Shown: piece after piece, positions 7,990-16,059 of the stretch
How the letters are laid out: the number at the start of each line of letters is the position of its first letter
Numbering within the stretch: the first letter of the stretch is position 1
Source: Mycolicibacter heraklionensis
Lineage (GTDB): Bacteria > Actinomycetota > Actinomycetes > Mycobacteriales > Mycobacteriaceae
Direction of reading: 5' to 3'
Assembly: GCF_001021505.1 (NCBI RefSeq)
Contig: NZ_LDPO01000022.1
Coordinates: 1 to 64,000, forward strand
Length of the DNA: 64,000 bases
The notes under the pieces: generated by a model
The model's database searches: none
Told to the model about the DNA's origin: nothing
Seen by the model: only the letters and a program-made list of their open reading frames with translations
Translations under genes and position numbers: made by a program

Positions 7990-10356
7990 TCAGATCATTT
8001 CGTTCTCGGTTAGCCATCGCATCACCGGCCAGCCGATGAACACCGGCAGCCAGCAGGTCAGTACCCGGTAGAGCAGCACTGAGGGGACCGCCAGCGCGGC
8101 GGGTACACCGAACGCGGCCAGCCCACCGATCAGGGCGGCTTCTACGGCACCCACCCCGCCGGGCGTCGGCGCGGCGGAGGCCAGCGTGCCGCCCACCATG
8201 GTCACCACCGTGACGGTGACGAACGACGTGTTGCCGCCGAATGCCTCCACGCTGGCCCACAGTGCCAGCGCCGCCCCCAGCGTGGTGCCGGCCGCGCCCA
8301 ACACGATCAACGCCAGCCGCTTGGGTTCGCGGGCCAGGTCCACCAGGTCCCCCGTGACTTCCTTGAGGCGTGGCCGCAGCGCGGTGGTCAACCACCGGCG
8401 CAGGTTGGGCACCAGCAGCACAATGCCGGCCAGGCCGAGCGCCACGCCGGCGATCAGGTACAGCATGGTCGCACCGGGCACGAAGTGGGACAGGTCCGTC
8501 GAGGCGCCCGCAGCGGTGGTGAAGACGACCAGCAGGATCACGTGCACGATCACCTGTACCGACTGCTGCAGCGCGACCGCGGCGGTCGCGCGCAAGGTGC
8601 TCAGGCCGCCCTTCTGCAGGAACCGGGTGCTCAACGCCAAGCCGCCGACGCCGGCCGGGGTGGTGGTGGCCGCAAAGGTGTTGGCCACCTGCATGATCGC
8701 CAGATTGCGAAAGCTGACCAAGCCGTTAGCGCAGGCCCACAGGGCGCCCGCGGCGCCGACATAGGTCAGCGACGAGACGATCAGCCCGACCATCGCCCAC
8801 CACCAGTTCGCCTGCCGCAGTTGGGAGAAGAACGTGGGCACCTGGCTGATGAAGGGATAGGCCACATACACCAGGGCCACCAGCAGGATCAGCTGGATCA
8901 GCTGACTGCGGGTGAACCGGGTGATGGTTTTGGTCTGGATCTGATCGGTGTTGGTCTGACGCTTGACCTCCTCGCGGGCGGCGGCGATCACCGTGCCTAC
9001 GTCGGGGACCGCACTGCGAAGGCGGGCGGGCACCGCCGATTTGGTGAGGCGTCGCGAGGCGGCCAGCACTGCGGTGCGGCCGAAGTACTCGATCGCCGCG
9101 TCCACCGCTGCGGCCGCGTCGTAGAGCGATGACGTCGTCACCAGCAACTGGGCGATATCGGATTGCAGCTGGGTGTCGGTGGCGCCGTACTCGGCGTTGC
9201 CGAAACCCCCGAACAGCACCTGGCCGTCGTCGACGGTCATCTCCTTGCTGCGCAGGTCGCCGTGCGAGATCTGCTGATCGTGCAGGCGCCGCAGGGATTC
9301 CCACGGCTTGGCCACCGGCGTGGCGGCGGTGCAGTCGGCGATCGGGGTGCCCCGGGGCGGCGTGTGGGCGTACAGCGTCCAGCCCCGGTCGAGGGAGGCG
9401 ACCGCGACGGTGTTGGTGTTGGCCAACCCGGCATCGGCGATGGAGATCGCCATCAGTGCGCGATGCTCCACCGCGCGGTGCAGCGAGGCGTGCAGCGGCG
9501 CGGTCTCGGTGGTGCGCAACCGGAACTTGCGCCAGAGCTGTCGTAGTGCGCCGCCGCTGCGCTGGTTGGGGCCGTACAACTCGATGATCACCGGGTGGTC
9601 GCCGACGGTGGACAGCACTAGCGGGCCGGGGCCGGCCGGCCGGATGACGGCGAGTTCGGAGACGGTATGACCCCGGCGGGCCAGGGTGCGGACGGTGCCG
9701 TCCAGCGGCACCTCCAGCGCGGGCGTGCCGACGATCAGGATCACCAAAGCCCCGACGAACCACCCGACGGCCAGCCCCAGCAGCGAGCGGGCCGGCACGA
9801 TCGCGCTGACCACCAGATGGATCGGCACGAACGCCAGCAGCAGCGCCCACCACCAGCGGCGCCAGCGGGCCGGTAGCCAGGGGCCGGACACGGTGAGCAT
9901 CGCGGCGAGCATGGCGATCCACCGCGGGTCGTCCAGGAACTGCGCCAGCGTGGTGGCCAGTCGATCGGAGAGGTCGAAATGCCAGTTCGGCGCGGCCATG
10001 CCGGTGCTGCGGATCGACAGGGACACCACCGCGAGCAGGCCGGCCACGGCATAGGCTCCGAGCAGCTTCCATTGCTGGGAGACCACCAGTCCGATCAGGA
10101 TCGCGAACGGCAACGCCAGGATCGCGACGCCGTAGGCGAGGTAGACCATGTTGGCGTGGGCGGGGGAGAGCACCCCGACGATCTGGGATACCGACCGCTC
10201 GAGTGCCACCCATTCATAACGGGTGACCAGCGAGCTGGTGATGACGGTCGCGAGGAAGAGGGTGGCCAGCACCAAACGCAGAATGTCGTTGGTGCGTCGG
10301 GTCAGCGGCTGCAGCAGGTTGCCGGTGACGGCGACGTCGCGCCCCTCAACTCGCAT
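7990..10356 (-). CDS. Large membrane protein: kinase-like region plus flippase-type (YbhN/UPF0104) domain
   Basis: A 788-residue protein. The N-terminus has several membrane segments up to about residue 210. A soluble middle has a degenerate protein-kinase look: HGDLR where a catalytic HRD would be, and GFG in place of DFG about 15 residues later. The C-terminal third (from about 475) has some eight membrane helices of the lysylphosphatidylglycerol synthase/UPF0104 type. Kinase-like plus flippase architectures occur in mycobacteria and are thought to move or sense lipids, but this is inference. The missing DFG Asp argues for a pseudokinase. The start ATG has no strong ribosome site. Confidence 0.75.
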   Translation of the reverse strand: MRVEGRDVAVTGNLLQPLTRRTNDILRLVLATLFLATVITSSLVTRYEWVALERSVSQIVGVLSPAHANMVYLAYGVAILALPFAILIGLVVSQQWKLLGAYAVAGLLAVVSLSIRSTGMAAPNWHFDLSDRLATTLAQFLDDPRWIAMLAAMLTVSGPWLPARWRRWWWALLLAFVPIHLVVSAIVPARSLLGLAVGWFVGALVILIVGTPALEVPLDGTVRTLARRGHTVSELAVIRPAGPGPLVLSTVGDHPVIIELYGPNQRSGGALRQLWRKFRLRTTETAPLHASLHRAVEHRALMAISIADAGLANTNTVAVASLDRGWTLYAHTPPRGTPIADCTAATPVAKPWESLRRLHDQQISHGDLRSKEMTVDDGQVLFGGFGNAEYGATDTQLQSDIAQLLVTTSSLYDAAAAVDAAIEYFGRTAVLAASRRLTKSAVPARLRSAVPDVGTVIAAAREEVKRQTNTDQIQTKTITRFTRSQLIQLILLVALVYVAYPFISQVPTFFSQLRQANWWWAMVGLIVSSLTYVGAAGALWACANGLVSFRNLAIMQVANTFAATTTPAGVGGLALSTRFLQKGGLSTLRATAAVALQQSVQVIVHVILLVVFTTAAGASTDLSHFVPGATMLYLIAGVALGLAGIVLLVPNLRRWLTTALRPRLKEVTGDLVDLAREPKRLALIVLGAAGTTLGAALALWASVEAFGGNTSFVTVTVVTMVGGTLASAAPTPGGVGAVEAALIGGLAAFGVPAALAVPSVLLYRVLTCWLPVFIGWPVMRWLTENEMI

Positions 10357-10552
10357 GATCTCTTTCGGTCCGTCTCATGCCGCATCGCGTGGCGGCTCGC
10401 CACAACTTAACCGGTGAGCTGCGGTATCACGATGGTTTGCCGGTGACATGGGGGCCGCGTCGGCCCGGGTGAGTCACATGCGCCACACCCGTCACCGCCG
10501 GGGCCGGCATGAGTAGTGCCCGGCTTGCAGCGACAGCCGTTCGGAGGGAGCC

Positions 10553-10573
10553 GATCCGCGCTTGTCGCGGATC
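10553..10573 (-). terminator. Hairpin at the 3' end of the SDR gene
   Basis: GATCCGCG and CGCGGATC form perfect 8-bp arms around the loop CTTGT. The right arm overlaps the SDR stop codon. There is no U-run after it on the minus strand, so it would act as a mycobacterial-type hairpin only if at all. The rest of 10357-10552 shows no gene. Confidence 0.4.
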
Positions 10574-11456
10574 AGAGCGGGTAGCTGACCCCGGTCATCT
10601 TCTCCGACTCCTCCCACAGCCGCAGCCACAGCCGCCGATCCTTCGACAGCTTGTTCGACGGGCACGGTCCCATCGGGCCGCGGGACTGGTTCAGCTTGGT
10701 GGGCCCCCAGTAGATGTCCGGGTCGGCGTCAGGGGTCACGGCGGCGAACACGATCGACTCGGCGGCCCGCTCGGGCGGCTGGCCGATCAGCGCCAGGGAG
10801 TATTTGGTGACCAGACCGGGCAGGCTCTTGTCGCTGTCGAACAGCTCGGTGCTCGACACTCCGGGATGCACGCCGTAGGAGCGCAGCGGCGAGCCGGCCG
10901 CGACCAGTCGCCGCTGCAGCTCGCGGGCGAACATCAGGTTGGCCAGCTTGGACTGGGCGTAGGCCAGGTTGCGCTGGTAGGGACGGTGCTCATAGTTGAG
11001 GTCGTCGACCCAGAACTTAGGGGTCTGCTTGTGCGCGATGCTCGACACCGTCACCACCCGGTCGCTGATCCGGTCCAGCAGCAGGCCGGTCAGCGCGAAG
11101 TGGCCCAGGTGGTTGACCCCGAACTGCGTCTCGAAGCCGTCTACGGTGCGCCGCATGGGGATGTTCATGATCCCGGCGTTGTTGACCAGCACGTCGAAAC
11201 CGCCCTGCTGCGCGGCGAAATCGCGCACCGACGCCAGGCTGCCCAGGTCCAGCGCCGCCACCCGGACGTCGCCGTCGATTCCCTCGGCGATCTCCTGGGC
11301 CTTGGCCGTGTTACGGCAGGCCATCACCACGCTGGCGCCCTTGGCGGCCAGGGTGCGGGTGACGACCTCACCCAGACCACCGTTGGCTCCGGTCACCACA
11401 AAACTGCGGCCGGACTGATCGGGAGTGTCCGCGATTGAAAAAGACATGCTGGTCAC
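10572..11456 (-). CDS. Short-chain dehydrogenase (retinol-dehydrogenase-like)
   Basis: A 294-residue SDR. It has the cofactor loop TGANGGLGEVV, the NNAG motif (VLVNNAGI), the catalytic Ser in TVSSIAHK and Tyr-x-x-x-Lys in YAQSKLAN. This is the classical NADP-preferring form often annotated as retinol dehydrogenase-like in mycobacteria. The GTG at 11456 has an AGG about 5 nt upstream. An in-frame ATG at 11447 is a possible alternative with poorer spacing. The substrate is unknown. It follows the duplicated membrane-protein genes on the same strand. Confidence 0.87.
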   Translation of the reverse strand: MTSMSFSIADTPDQSGRSFVVTGANGGLGEVVTRTLAAKGASVVMACRNTAKAQEIAEGIDGDVRVAALDLGSLASVRDFAAQQGGFDVLVNNAGIMNIPMRRTVDGFETQFGVNHLGHFALTGLLLDRISDRVVTVSSIAHKQTPKFWVDDLNYEHRPYQRNLAYAQSKLANLMFARELQRRLVAAGSPLRSYGVHPGVSSTELFDSDKSLPGLVTKYSLALIGQPPERAAESIVFAAVTPDADPDIYWGPTKLNQSRGPMGPCPSNKLSKDRRLWLRLWEESEKMTGVSYPL

Positions 11457-11474
11457 CGTACCTGCCGGTGGCGT

Positions 11475-11777
11475 TCAAGCCAGGCGCAGTAGCTGGAGGA
11501 CGACCACCGGCGGGATGACGGCTAAGGCGATCGTCAGGGGCGTCGCCAGGTAGCCGATGAGGATGCCCAGGCCCACCTGAGCAGTTTTGACGCCACCGGT
11601 CTGCCACATGAAGAAGCCGGTCGGCACCAGGATCAGGGTCGCGACGCCCAAGAGGTACAGCTGGGCGAGCCAAAAAGGAACCAACACCCACGTCGCGGTC
11701 TCGACGACCGTTATTGTCCCCAGCGCGGCGACGAAACCGTACGGACCGTAGCGGTCTTCGGCGGGCGGGGCGCTCAT
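11475..11777 (-). CDS. Small membrane protein, module part A (copy 2)
   Basis: A 100-residue protein with three hydrophobic segments (about residues 13-30, 38-58 and 68-96). It aligns by eye with the gene at 12143-12451: both have ...TITV.E..TW...P...A.L.L.GV..L...P..FFM, then IGYLATPLT.AL. Its ATG overlaps the stop of the partner gene upstream as ATGA. Together with 11774-12139 it is the second copy of a two-gene module. The function is unknown. Confidence 0.75.
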   Translation of the reverse strand: MSAPPAEDRYGPYGFVAALGTITVVETATWVLVPFWLAQLYLLGVATLILVPTGFFMWQTGGVKTAQVGLGILIGYLATPLTIALAVIPPVVVLQLLRLA

Positions 11778-12139
11778 GCGGTGAGCATTGGTAGAAAAAT
11801 CAGGGCGTATGACAAGCCGACGGCGGCGGCGGCCAGGCCGGCTCCCCCGAGGGCCAATCCCAGGCTGCGCCGACGCGGTGACTCAGCGCGCAGCAGCCTC
11901 GCGCCGATCAGCAGCGATGCGACAGTGGTGATGATGACCGTGGCCACGATCAAGATGGAATACCCGGCATCGCTGTCGGTCGGAAAATGACCCAGTAGCC
12001 AGCCGACGCCCAATGCTGCTGCGAACACGACTTGGACGACGAGCGGTGCTGCCCATGTCGCGGTCTTCCACACGTCGGGGCCGCTGTCGCGGATGCGGGC
12101 TAGGGATTTTGGGCAATTATTCGCCGGCTTCTCTGTCAT
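11774..12139 (-). CDS. Small membrane protein, module part B (copy 2)
   Basis: A 121-residue protein with a soluble N-terminus (SLARIRDSGPDVWKTATW) followed by four hydrophobic segments. The same N-terminal pattern (ARIGSRGPDVWRRATW) appears in the gene at 12451-12801, as does an S-P/A-R-R-R/S-S-x-G-L motif before the last helices. It is therefore a paralogue produced by tandem duplication. It starts 3 nt after the part A copy 1 gene ends and is coupled to part A copy 2. Function unknown. Confidence 0.75.
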   Translation of the reverse strand: MTEKPANNCPKSLARIRDSGPDVWKTATWAAPLVVQVVFAAALGVGWLLGHFPTDSDAGYSILIVATVIITTVASLLIGARLLRAESPRRRSLGLALGGAGLAAAAVGLSYALIFLPMLTA

Positions 12140-12142
12140 GGC

Positions 12143-12451
12143 TCAGCCCACCTGGAGGAGGTCGGCGAATACCAGCGTCGGTCCGACAGTGAGGGCAGCG
12201 GTGAGGGGAGTCGCGAGATAGCCGACGAGGACGCCGCGGCCGATTTGAGCTGCCCGGCCGCTTGCCTGGGACATGAAGAATGCCGATGGAAGGACGACCA
12301 GTGATACGACGCCGAACAACATCAGGTCGGCGACCAAGTATGGAAACCACGCCCAGGTAATGGTTTCGAAGACGGCAACAGTGATTGTCGCGGCGACGAA
12401 GCTGACAAGGCTGTAGCGTTCCATCGTCGCGGACTGCGGTTGTGGTGTCAT
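12143..12451 (-). CDS. Small membrane protein, module part A (copy 1)
   Basis: A 102-residue, three-helix membrane protein starting MTPQPQSATMERYSLVSFVA. I chose ATG 12451 because it overlaps the stop of the part B gene by one base (TAATG), the same coupled arrangement as copy 2, and because the upstream in-frame sequence is out-of-frame part B. It shares the helix pattern and the IGYLATPLT-like sequence (VGYLATPLTAAL here) with the copy at 11475. Function unknown; a two-component membrane complex is plausible. Confidence 0.75.
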   Translation of the reverse strand: MTPQPQSATMERYSLVSFVAATITVAVFETITWAWFPYLVADLMLFGVVSLVVLPSAFFMSQASGRAAQIGRGVLVGYLATPLTAALTVGPTLVFADLLQVG

Positions 12452-12801
12452 TACAGTGCCGCATCCGAAGGCAGCATCAGGAACAGGGCATAAGTGGTGG
12501 CGCCGATCAGGACAGCGAATCCGGACCCGATGATGCTCAGGCCGAAAGCGCTGCGGCGCGGCGCCTTCGATGCAGACAACTGGGCACCGAAGGCGACCGC
12601 CACAGCGGTGGTGATGGCAGTGGCGATCAAGACGATCCCGCGGAACCCCAGATGTGGGGACAGAAACCGGTTCGCCAGCAACGAGGTGACGCCGGCAAGA
12701 ATCCCTAATACCGGTTGGATGGCAACCGGTATGAGCCAGGTGGCACGGCGCCACACGTCGGGGCCCCGGCTGCCGATGCGGGCCAGGACTGCGTTGGGCA
12801 T
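12451..12801 (-). CDS. Small membrane protein, module part B (copy 1)
   Basis: A 116-residue protein with a short soluble N-terminus and four hydrophobic segments, paralogous to 11774-12139. It has a clear ribosome site (AAGGAG about 9 nt before ATG 12801). The gene begins 20 nt after the end of the 426-residue protein gene, so all five genes from 14102 down to 11475 may form one operon. No characterised family was recognised. Confidence 0.75.
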   Translation of the reverse strand: MPNAVLARIGSRGPDVWRRATWLIPVAIQPVLGILAGVTSLLANRFLSPHLGFRGIVLIATAITTAVAVAFGAQLSASKAPRRSAFGLSIIGSGFAVLIGATTYALFLMLPSDAAL

Positions 12802-12821
12802 GCACGAACTCCTTTCGGTGA

Positions 12822-14102
12822 TCAGGCCGGAACGCCACCTGGTCTACCCGGCGACGATACTGACGATGGCGCGGTGGTGGGACCGAAGTCGGTGATCGGC
12901 GGAGGAGTTCGAACGTCGAACAGTGGGTTCCAACTTCCGCCGTGCTCAAAAGGTGCGAATGCCTTGCCGCCGAGGCCTACTTCGTGATGGAACGGAAGGT
13001 TCAGGGCCGGGCCCACGCTGCTGCCGGACTGTGCGGGATCGATCAAAACCGTTCGGGTAGTTCCGTTCGGCAGATCTTGGTAGACCTCCAGCGACGGATA
13101 GTCGGTGCGTGTGCCGTCCACGTGGACGCCGCCCGCAGCAGGGGTGAACACCAAGTCGCCATTCACGCTCAGTCGGTGGTTGCCCAGCGGTCCGTGGACG
13201 TCGGTTGTGAAACCCGGAACCAGCGGGTTGCCGGCGTCGTATTTGATACGCACCGAACCGTCAGCGGCCTGTGCGATGCTTCCCTGGGGGACACCAACTT
13301 CCACCCGCCGGGGCGAGCCGTCGGGTCCGAGTTCAACAGACGGGTTCTGCCGCATCACCACGATGCCGTTGTCGTAGTCGATGTAGGTGGTGACCTTGCT
13401 GTCCTCGGGATCGAAGTTCGCATCGGGGCCGCGGCCATTGCCGGCATCGTGTGACTTGTAGCCGCTCTTCACCCACGGCTGCTCGATCCACTGCGATGCC
13501 CGCACCACGCCCTGCCCGGGCACCGGATCGATCCTGGCCACCCGAACCTCGGAGTTCACGCCCTGGAACTTGGGGTCGTAGGTATGCGCATCTAGAGCGG
13601 ACGCGGTGGTCCAGTCGGATCTGGAGACCGGATCGCGGCCGAAGACTTTCCGGAAGGCGTCAATCTGGTTGAGCCGGCGTGCGTCATCGGTAGCCGGGGT
13701 CCGCTTGAAAGTGTGGTCTACCGCTTGGATGGTGGGCCGTTGCCGGTCCTCGGCCGAGTAGCCGCCCCTCAAGGAGCGCACCGTCTGCGCGCGGGCCTGA
13801 CTGTCAGCGACGGTGTCGGCGATCACCTGGTGGATATCGCGGGTCTTGGCGGTCAGGAACCGCTGGAACTGCCGGGCGCCGGCCGGGGTCTCCAACGACA
13901 GTGCGCGATGGTGGGCCAGCGCCTCGCGGATCTCGGCCTCGATGCTGTCGAGCCGTTTGCGTCCCAGCACTGCCGCCTGCGCAGCCCCGTGCACCGTCGC
14001 CAGAAAGGCGCGATCGGCCTGAACGGACCTCTGCAGCCGACGTGCCAAAGCGGCCTCGCGCGCTCGCGCGGCGTCGGCGTGGGCGCCGATTTCCTCGGGC
14101 AT
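12822..14102 (-). CDS. Mycobacterial-type protein, coiled-coil N-terminus and conserved C-terminal domain
   Basis: A 426-residue protein with no signal peptide or membrane segment. Residues 5-110 are mostly long charged helices (coiled-coil-like), ending in a run like KTRDIHQVIADTVADSQ. After a linker, about residues 200-400 form a Gly/Pro/Asp-rich beta-type domain with VTTYIDYDNGIVVMRQNPSV and NGDLVFTPAAGGVHVDGT. From memory this resembles the C-terminal domain shared by M. tuberculosis Rv0026/Rv0739/Rv3899c, some with a DUF4226-like N-terminus. That match is unverified and function is unknown. It heads a probable operon with the duplicated membrane module. Confidence 0.65.
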   Translation of the reverse strand: MPEEIGAHADAARAREAALARRLQRSVQADRAFLATVHGAAQAAVLGRKRLDSIEAEIREALAHHRALSLETPAGARQFQRFLTAKTRDIHQVIADTVADSQARAQTVRSLRGGYSAEDRQRPTIQAVDHTFKRTPATDDARRLNQIDAFRKVFGRDPVSRSDWTTASALDAHTYDPKFQGVNSEVRVARIDPVPGQGVVRASQWIEQPWVKSGYKSHDAGNGRGPDANFDPEDSKVTTYIDYDNGIVVMRQNPSVELGPDGSPRRVEVGVPQGSIAQAADGSVRIKYDAGNPLVPGFTTDVHGPLGNHRLSVNGDLVFTPAAGGVHVDGTRTDYPSLEVYQDLPNGTTRTVLIDPAQSGSSVGPALNLPFHHEVGLGGKAFAPFEHGGSWNPLFDVRTPPPITDFGPTTAPSSVSSPGRPGGVPA

Positions 14103-14162
14103 ACCGGCGACGCTAGTTCAGCGACGGCGATCCCGGTATTCACCTGAGGCCGAGTCTCGGCG

Positions 14163-14969
14163 TCAGTCCTTGAAATACACCAGCTGGTGCGTGCTGGCCA
14201 CCAGCCGGCCCGCCCGCGACCACAGGTGCGCGCTCTGGTCGAAGTAGCCGCGGGAGAACCGGTTGGCGTGCGCGCTGGCCAGCAGGAAATCACTTCCCAG
14301 TGCATCGATTTCGCCCCGGTCGGCGTGAAAGTAGGTGGTCAGGGAGATGGTGCCGGCGGGAAGGAATCGGCCGCTGCGTAGGAACACCCGAGGGAAGAAT
14401 ACGTCCGACAGGCATGCCAACGCCGCGAAGTCGAGCGGTCGGTCCTCGGCGTCGCGCACCCACAACGTGGTGGTCGACGACGGGCTGGGCTCTACGGCCT
14501 TGGTGGGCACCGGGCCCTCGGTGAAGCGCATGTCGTAGCGCTTGGCCCAGACGATGGCGTCGACGAATCCGCCGGGGGCGACGTCCTCGGGAGCGGGGGC
14601 GCTCGGCGGGTGGCTTTCGTCGTCGGCCCAGGTGTCGCGGTGCAGGCCGAACAGTGCGGTGGCGGTGGTCTTGACCTCGTCGCCCTGACGGAGCTCAAGC
14701 ACCCAGTGCTGGTTGCTGCGGTTGGTTCGGGCGGCGCGCACGACGATCTCGAATTCGCCGTCGGCGATCGGTGCGGCGAAGTTGACGGTCAGCGCCAGCG
14801 GGTCGCCGATGCGCTCGGGGTGGGATTCGACTGCGCGCAGTAAAACAGCCGCCGTGATCCCGCCGAATGGCCCGACCATGTTGGCCCACTCCGGGCAGGT
14901 GGCGCCGCGAAACGTCCCGGTGTCGACAGTCTCGAGTTGCATGGCACGGTCGAAGGGGTGTGGGGTCAC
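14163..14969 (-). CDS. Acyl-CoA thioesterase, TesB-like double hot-dog
   Basis: A 268-residue protein with the two hot-dog halves of TesB-type thioesterases. The first has GGITAAVLLRAVESHPE and NFAAPIADGEFEI. The second has DFAALACLSDVFFPRVFL and SLTTYFHADRGEIDALGSDFLL. Such enzymes hydrolyse acyl-CoA in the cytosol. The GTG start at 14969 has AAGGA about 7 nt upstream. It lies 33 nt behind the methyltransferase gene on the same strand, a likely pair. Confidence 0.82.
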   Translation of the reverse strand: MTPHPFDRAMQLETVDTGTFRGATCPEWANMVGPFGGITAAVLLRAVESHPERIGDPLALTVNFAAPIADGEFEIVVRAARTNRSNQHWVLELRQGDEVKTTATALFGLHRDTWADDESHPPSAPAPEDVAPGGFVDAIVWAKRYDMRFTEGPVPTKAVEPSPSSTTTLWVRDAEDRPLDFAALACLSDVFFPRVFLRSGRFLPAGTISLTTYFHADRGEIDALGSDFLLASAHANRFSRGYFDQSAHLWSRAGRLVASTHQLVYFKD

Positions 14970-15002
14970 GGGAGTCCTTACCGGGGAGCGGAGCGGTCCC
15001 GG

Positions 15003-15848
15003 TCACGCTATCGCGGTGACCACCCAGGTGCGGCCCGGGAACTGCACCACGCCGTCGACCCGCTGCCGGCGCAGCTCTTCGCGCAGCTCCTCGACGACAC
15101 CGGCCCAGCCGTCGGCACCCAGCCGTTCCTGCAGTTCGGCGCGGGCCTGCTGCCCGGTGCGGTTGGCCAGGATCAACGTCAGCCGTTCCTCGACGCCGTC
15201 GCTGCCGCCGATGCTGAAGTTGCAGATCCCGTCGAACGGTTCCACAGCGATGTCGGTCCAGCCGGCGTCGGTCAGGATGGCTCGCACCCGCTCGGGATCG
15301 CCGAAAGCCAGCGGGCCAGGACTCGCGGGATCCAGCGCGGCGGGAGGTGATTCCAGTTTGGCGGCCAGGACGTCGATGCCCGCGGTGAACATCGGATTGT
15401 CGCCTTCGCGCCAGCACACAAACGCCAGCCGGGAACCGGGGGCCGCTGCGCGGCGGATGTTGGTGAACGCGGCCACCGGATCGTCGAAGAACATCACCCC
15501 GAACCGGGAAATGACCCGGTCGAACGATGCGCCGTCTGCGGCCTCGCGCAGGTCCACGATCTGGGCGTCTCCGAGCGCGACGGTGGCCTCTGGGACTCGT
15601 CGGCGCGCCGCCTGCACCATCGGTTCGGAGATGTCCACGCCGAACGCGATGGCGCCGAGGGCCGCCGCGCGCTGCAGCAATGTGCCCGAGCCACAGCCGA
15701 TGTCGAGCACCCGCGCGCCGGGGGCGATGTCGGCGGCCTGGATCACCGCGTCGGCGAAGGGCGCCAGCACCGCCTCGAAGATGGCCGCGTTGTCGACCCA
15801 GTCGATGCCCTGGGTGGCCCACGCCTGCTGCTGTTCCTCATTCGCCAT
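15003..15848 (-). CDS. SAM-dependent methyltransferase
   Basis: A class I methyltransferase of about 281 residues starting MANEEQQQAWATQGIDW. The SAM-binding motif is VLDIGCGSGTLLQRA. A downstream IVDLREAADGASFDRVISRFGVMFFDD matches the UbiE/Methyltransf_11 type. I placed the start at ATG 15848; an ATG two codons upstream (15854) is equally possible, and the longer in-frame extension is unlike the family. It is followed closely by the TesB-like thioesterase. Substrate unknown. Confidence 0.8.
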   Translation of the reverse strand: MANEEQQQAWATQGIDWVDNAAIFEAVLAPFADAVIQAADIAPGARVLDIGCGSGTLLQRAAALGAIAFGVDISEPMVQAARRRVPEATVALGDAQIVDLREAADGASFDRVISRFGVMFFDDPVAAFTNIRRAAAPGSRLAFVCWREGDNPMFTAGIDVLAAKLESPPAALDPASPGPLAFGDPERVRAILTDAGWTDIAVEPFDGICNFSIGGSDGVEERLTLILANRTGQQARAELQERLGADGWAGVVEELREELRRQRVDGVVQFPGRTWVVTAIA

Positions 15849-15895
15849 GGCCATCAGGGTAGGGGGCGACGCCGGAGTGGCACGACAGGATGTTC

Positions 15896-15962
15896 GCCCG
15901 GCTTTGCGCGACAACGGATGTTATGTCAGCCCGGTGGTTAGGGTTGTCGCGCAAAGCCGGGC
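15896..15962. repeat. Palindromic intergenic repeat, copy A
   Basis: The 20-nt arm GCCCGGCTTTGCGCGACAAC (15896-15915) has an exact inverted copy at 15943-15962, with a 27-nt spacer. A relative with arms 17/20 identical to each other lies at 57900-57988. In both, the right arm is followed by a short spacer and CCACATGG. It sits between the methyltransferase and the acyl-CoA carboxylase gene and contains no gene. It could be a dispersed repeat, a transcription barrier or a protein-binding site. Confidence 0.7.
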
Positions 15963-16059
15963 ATCAGCCCACATGGTCCCGCCGCGCATCCCGAGGCTTG
16001 TGGATGCCGGGCGGCCCATGATGTTGTTCTGAGTCAACACCCCAGCGAAGGAATCCCAC

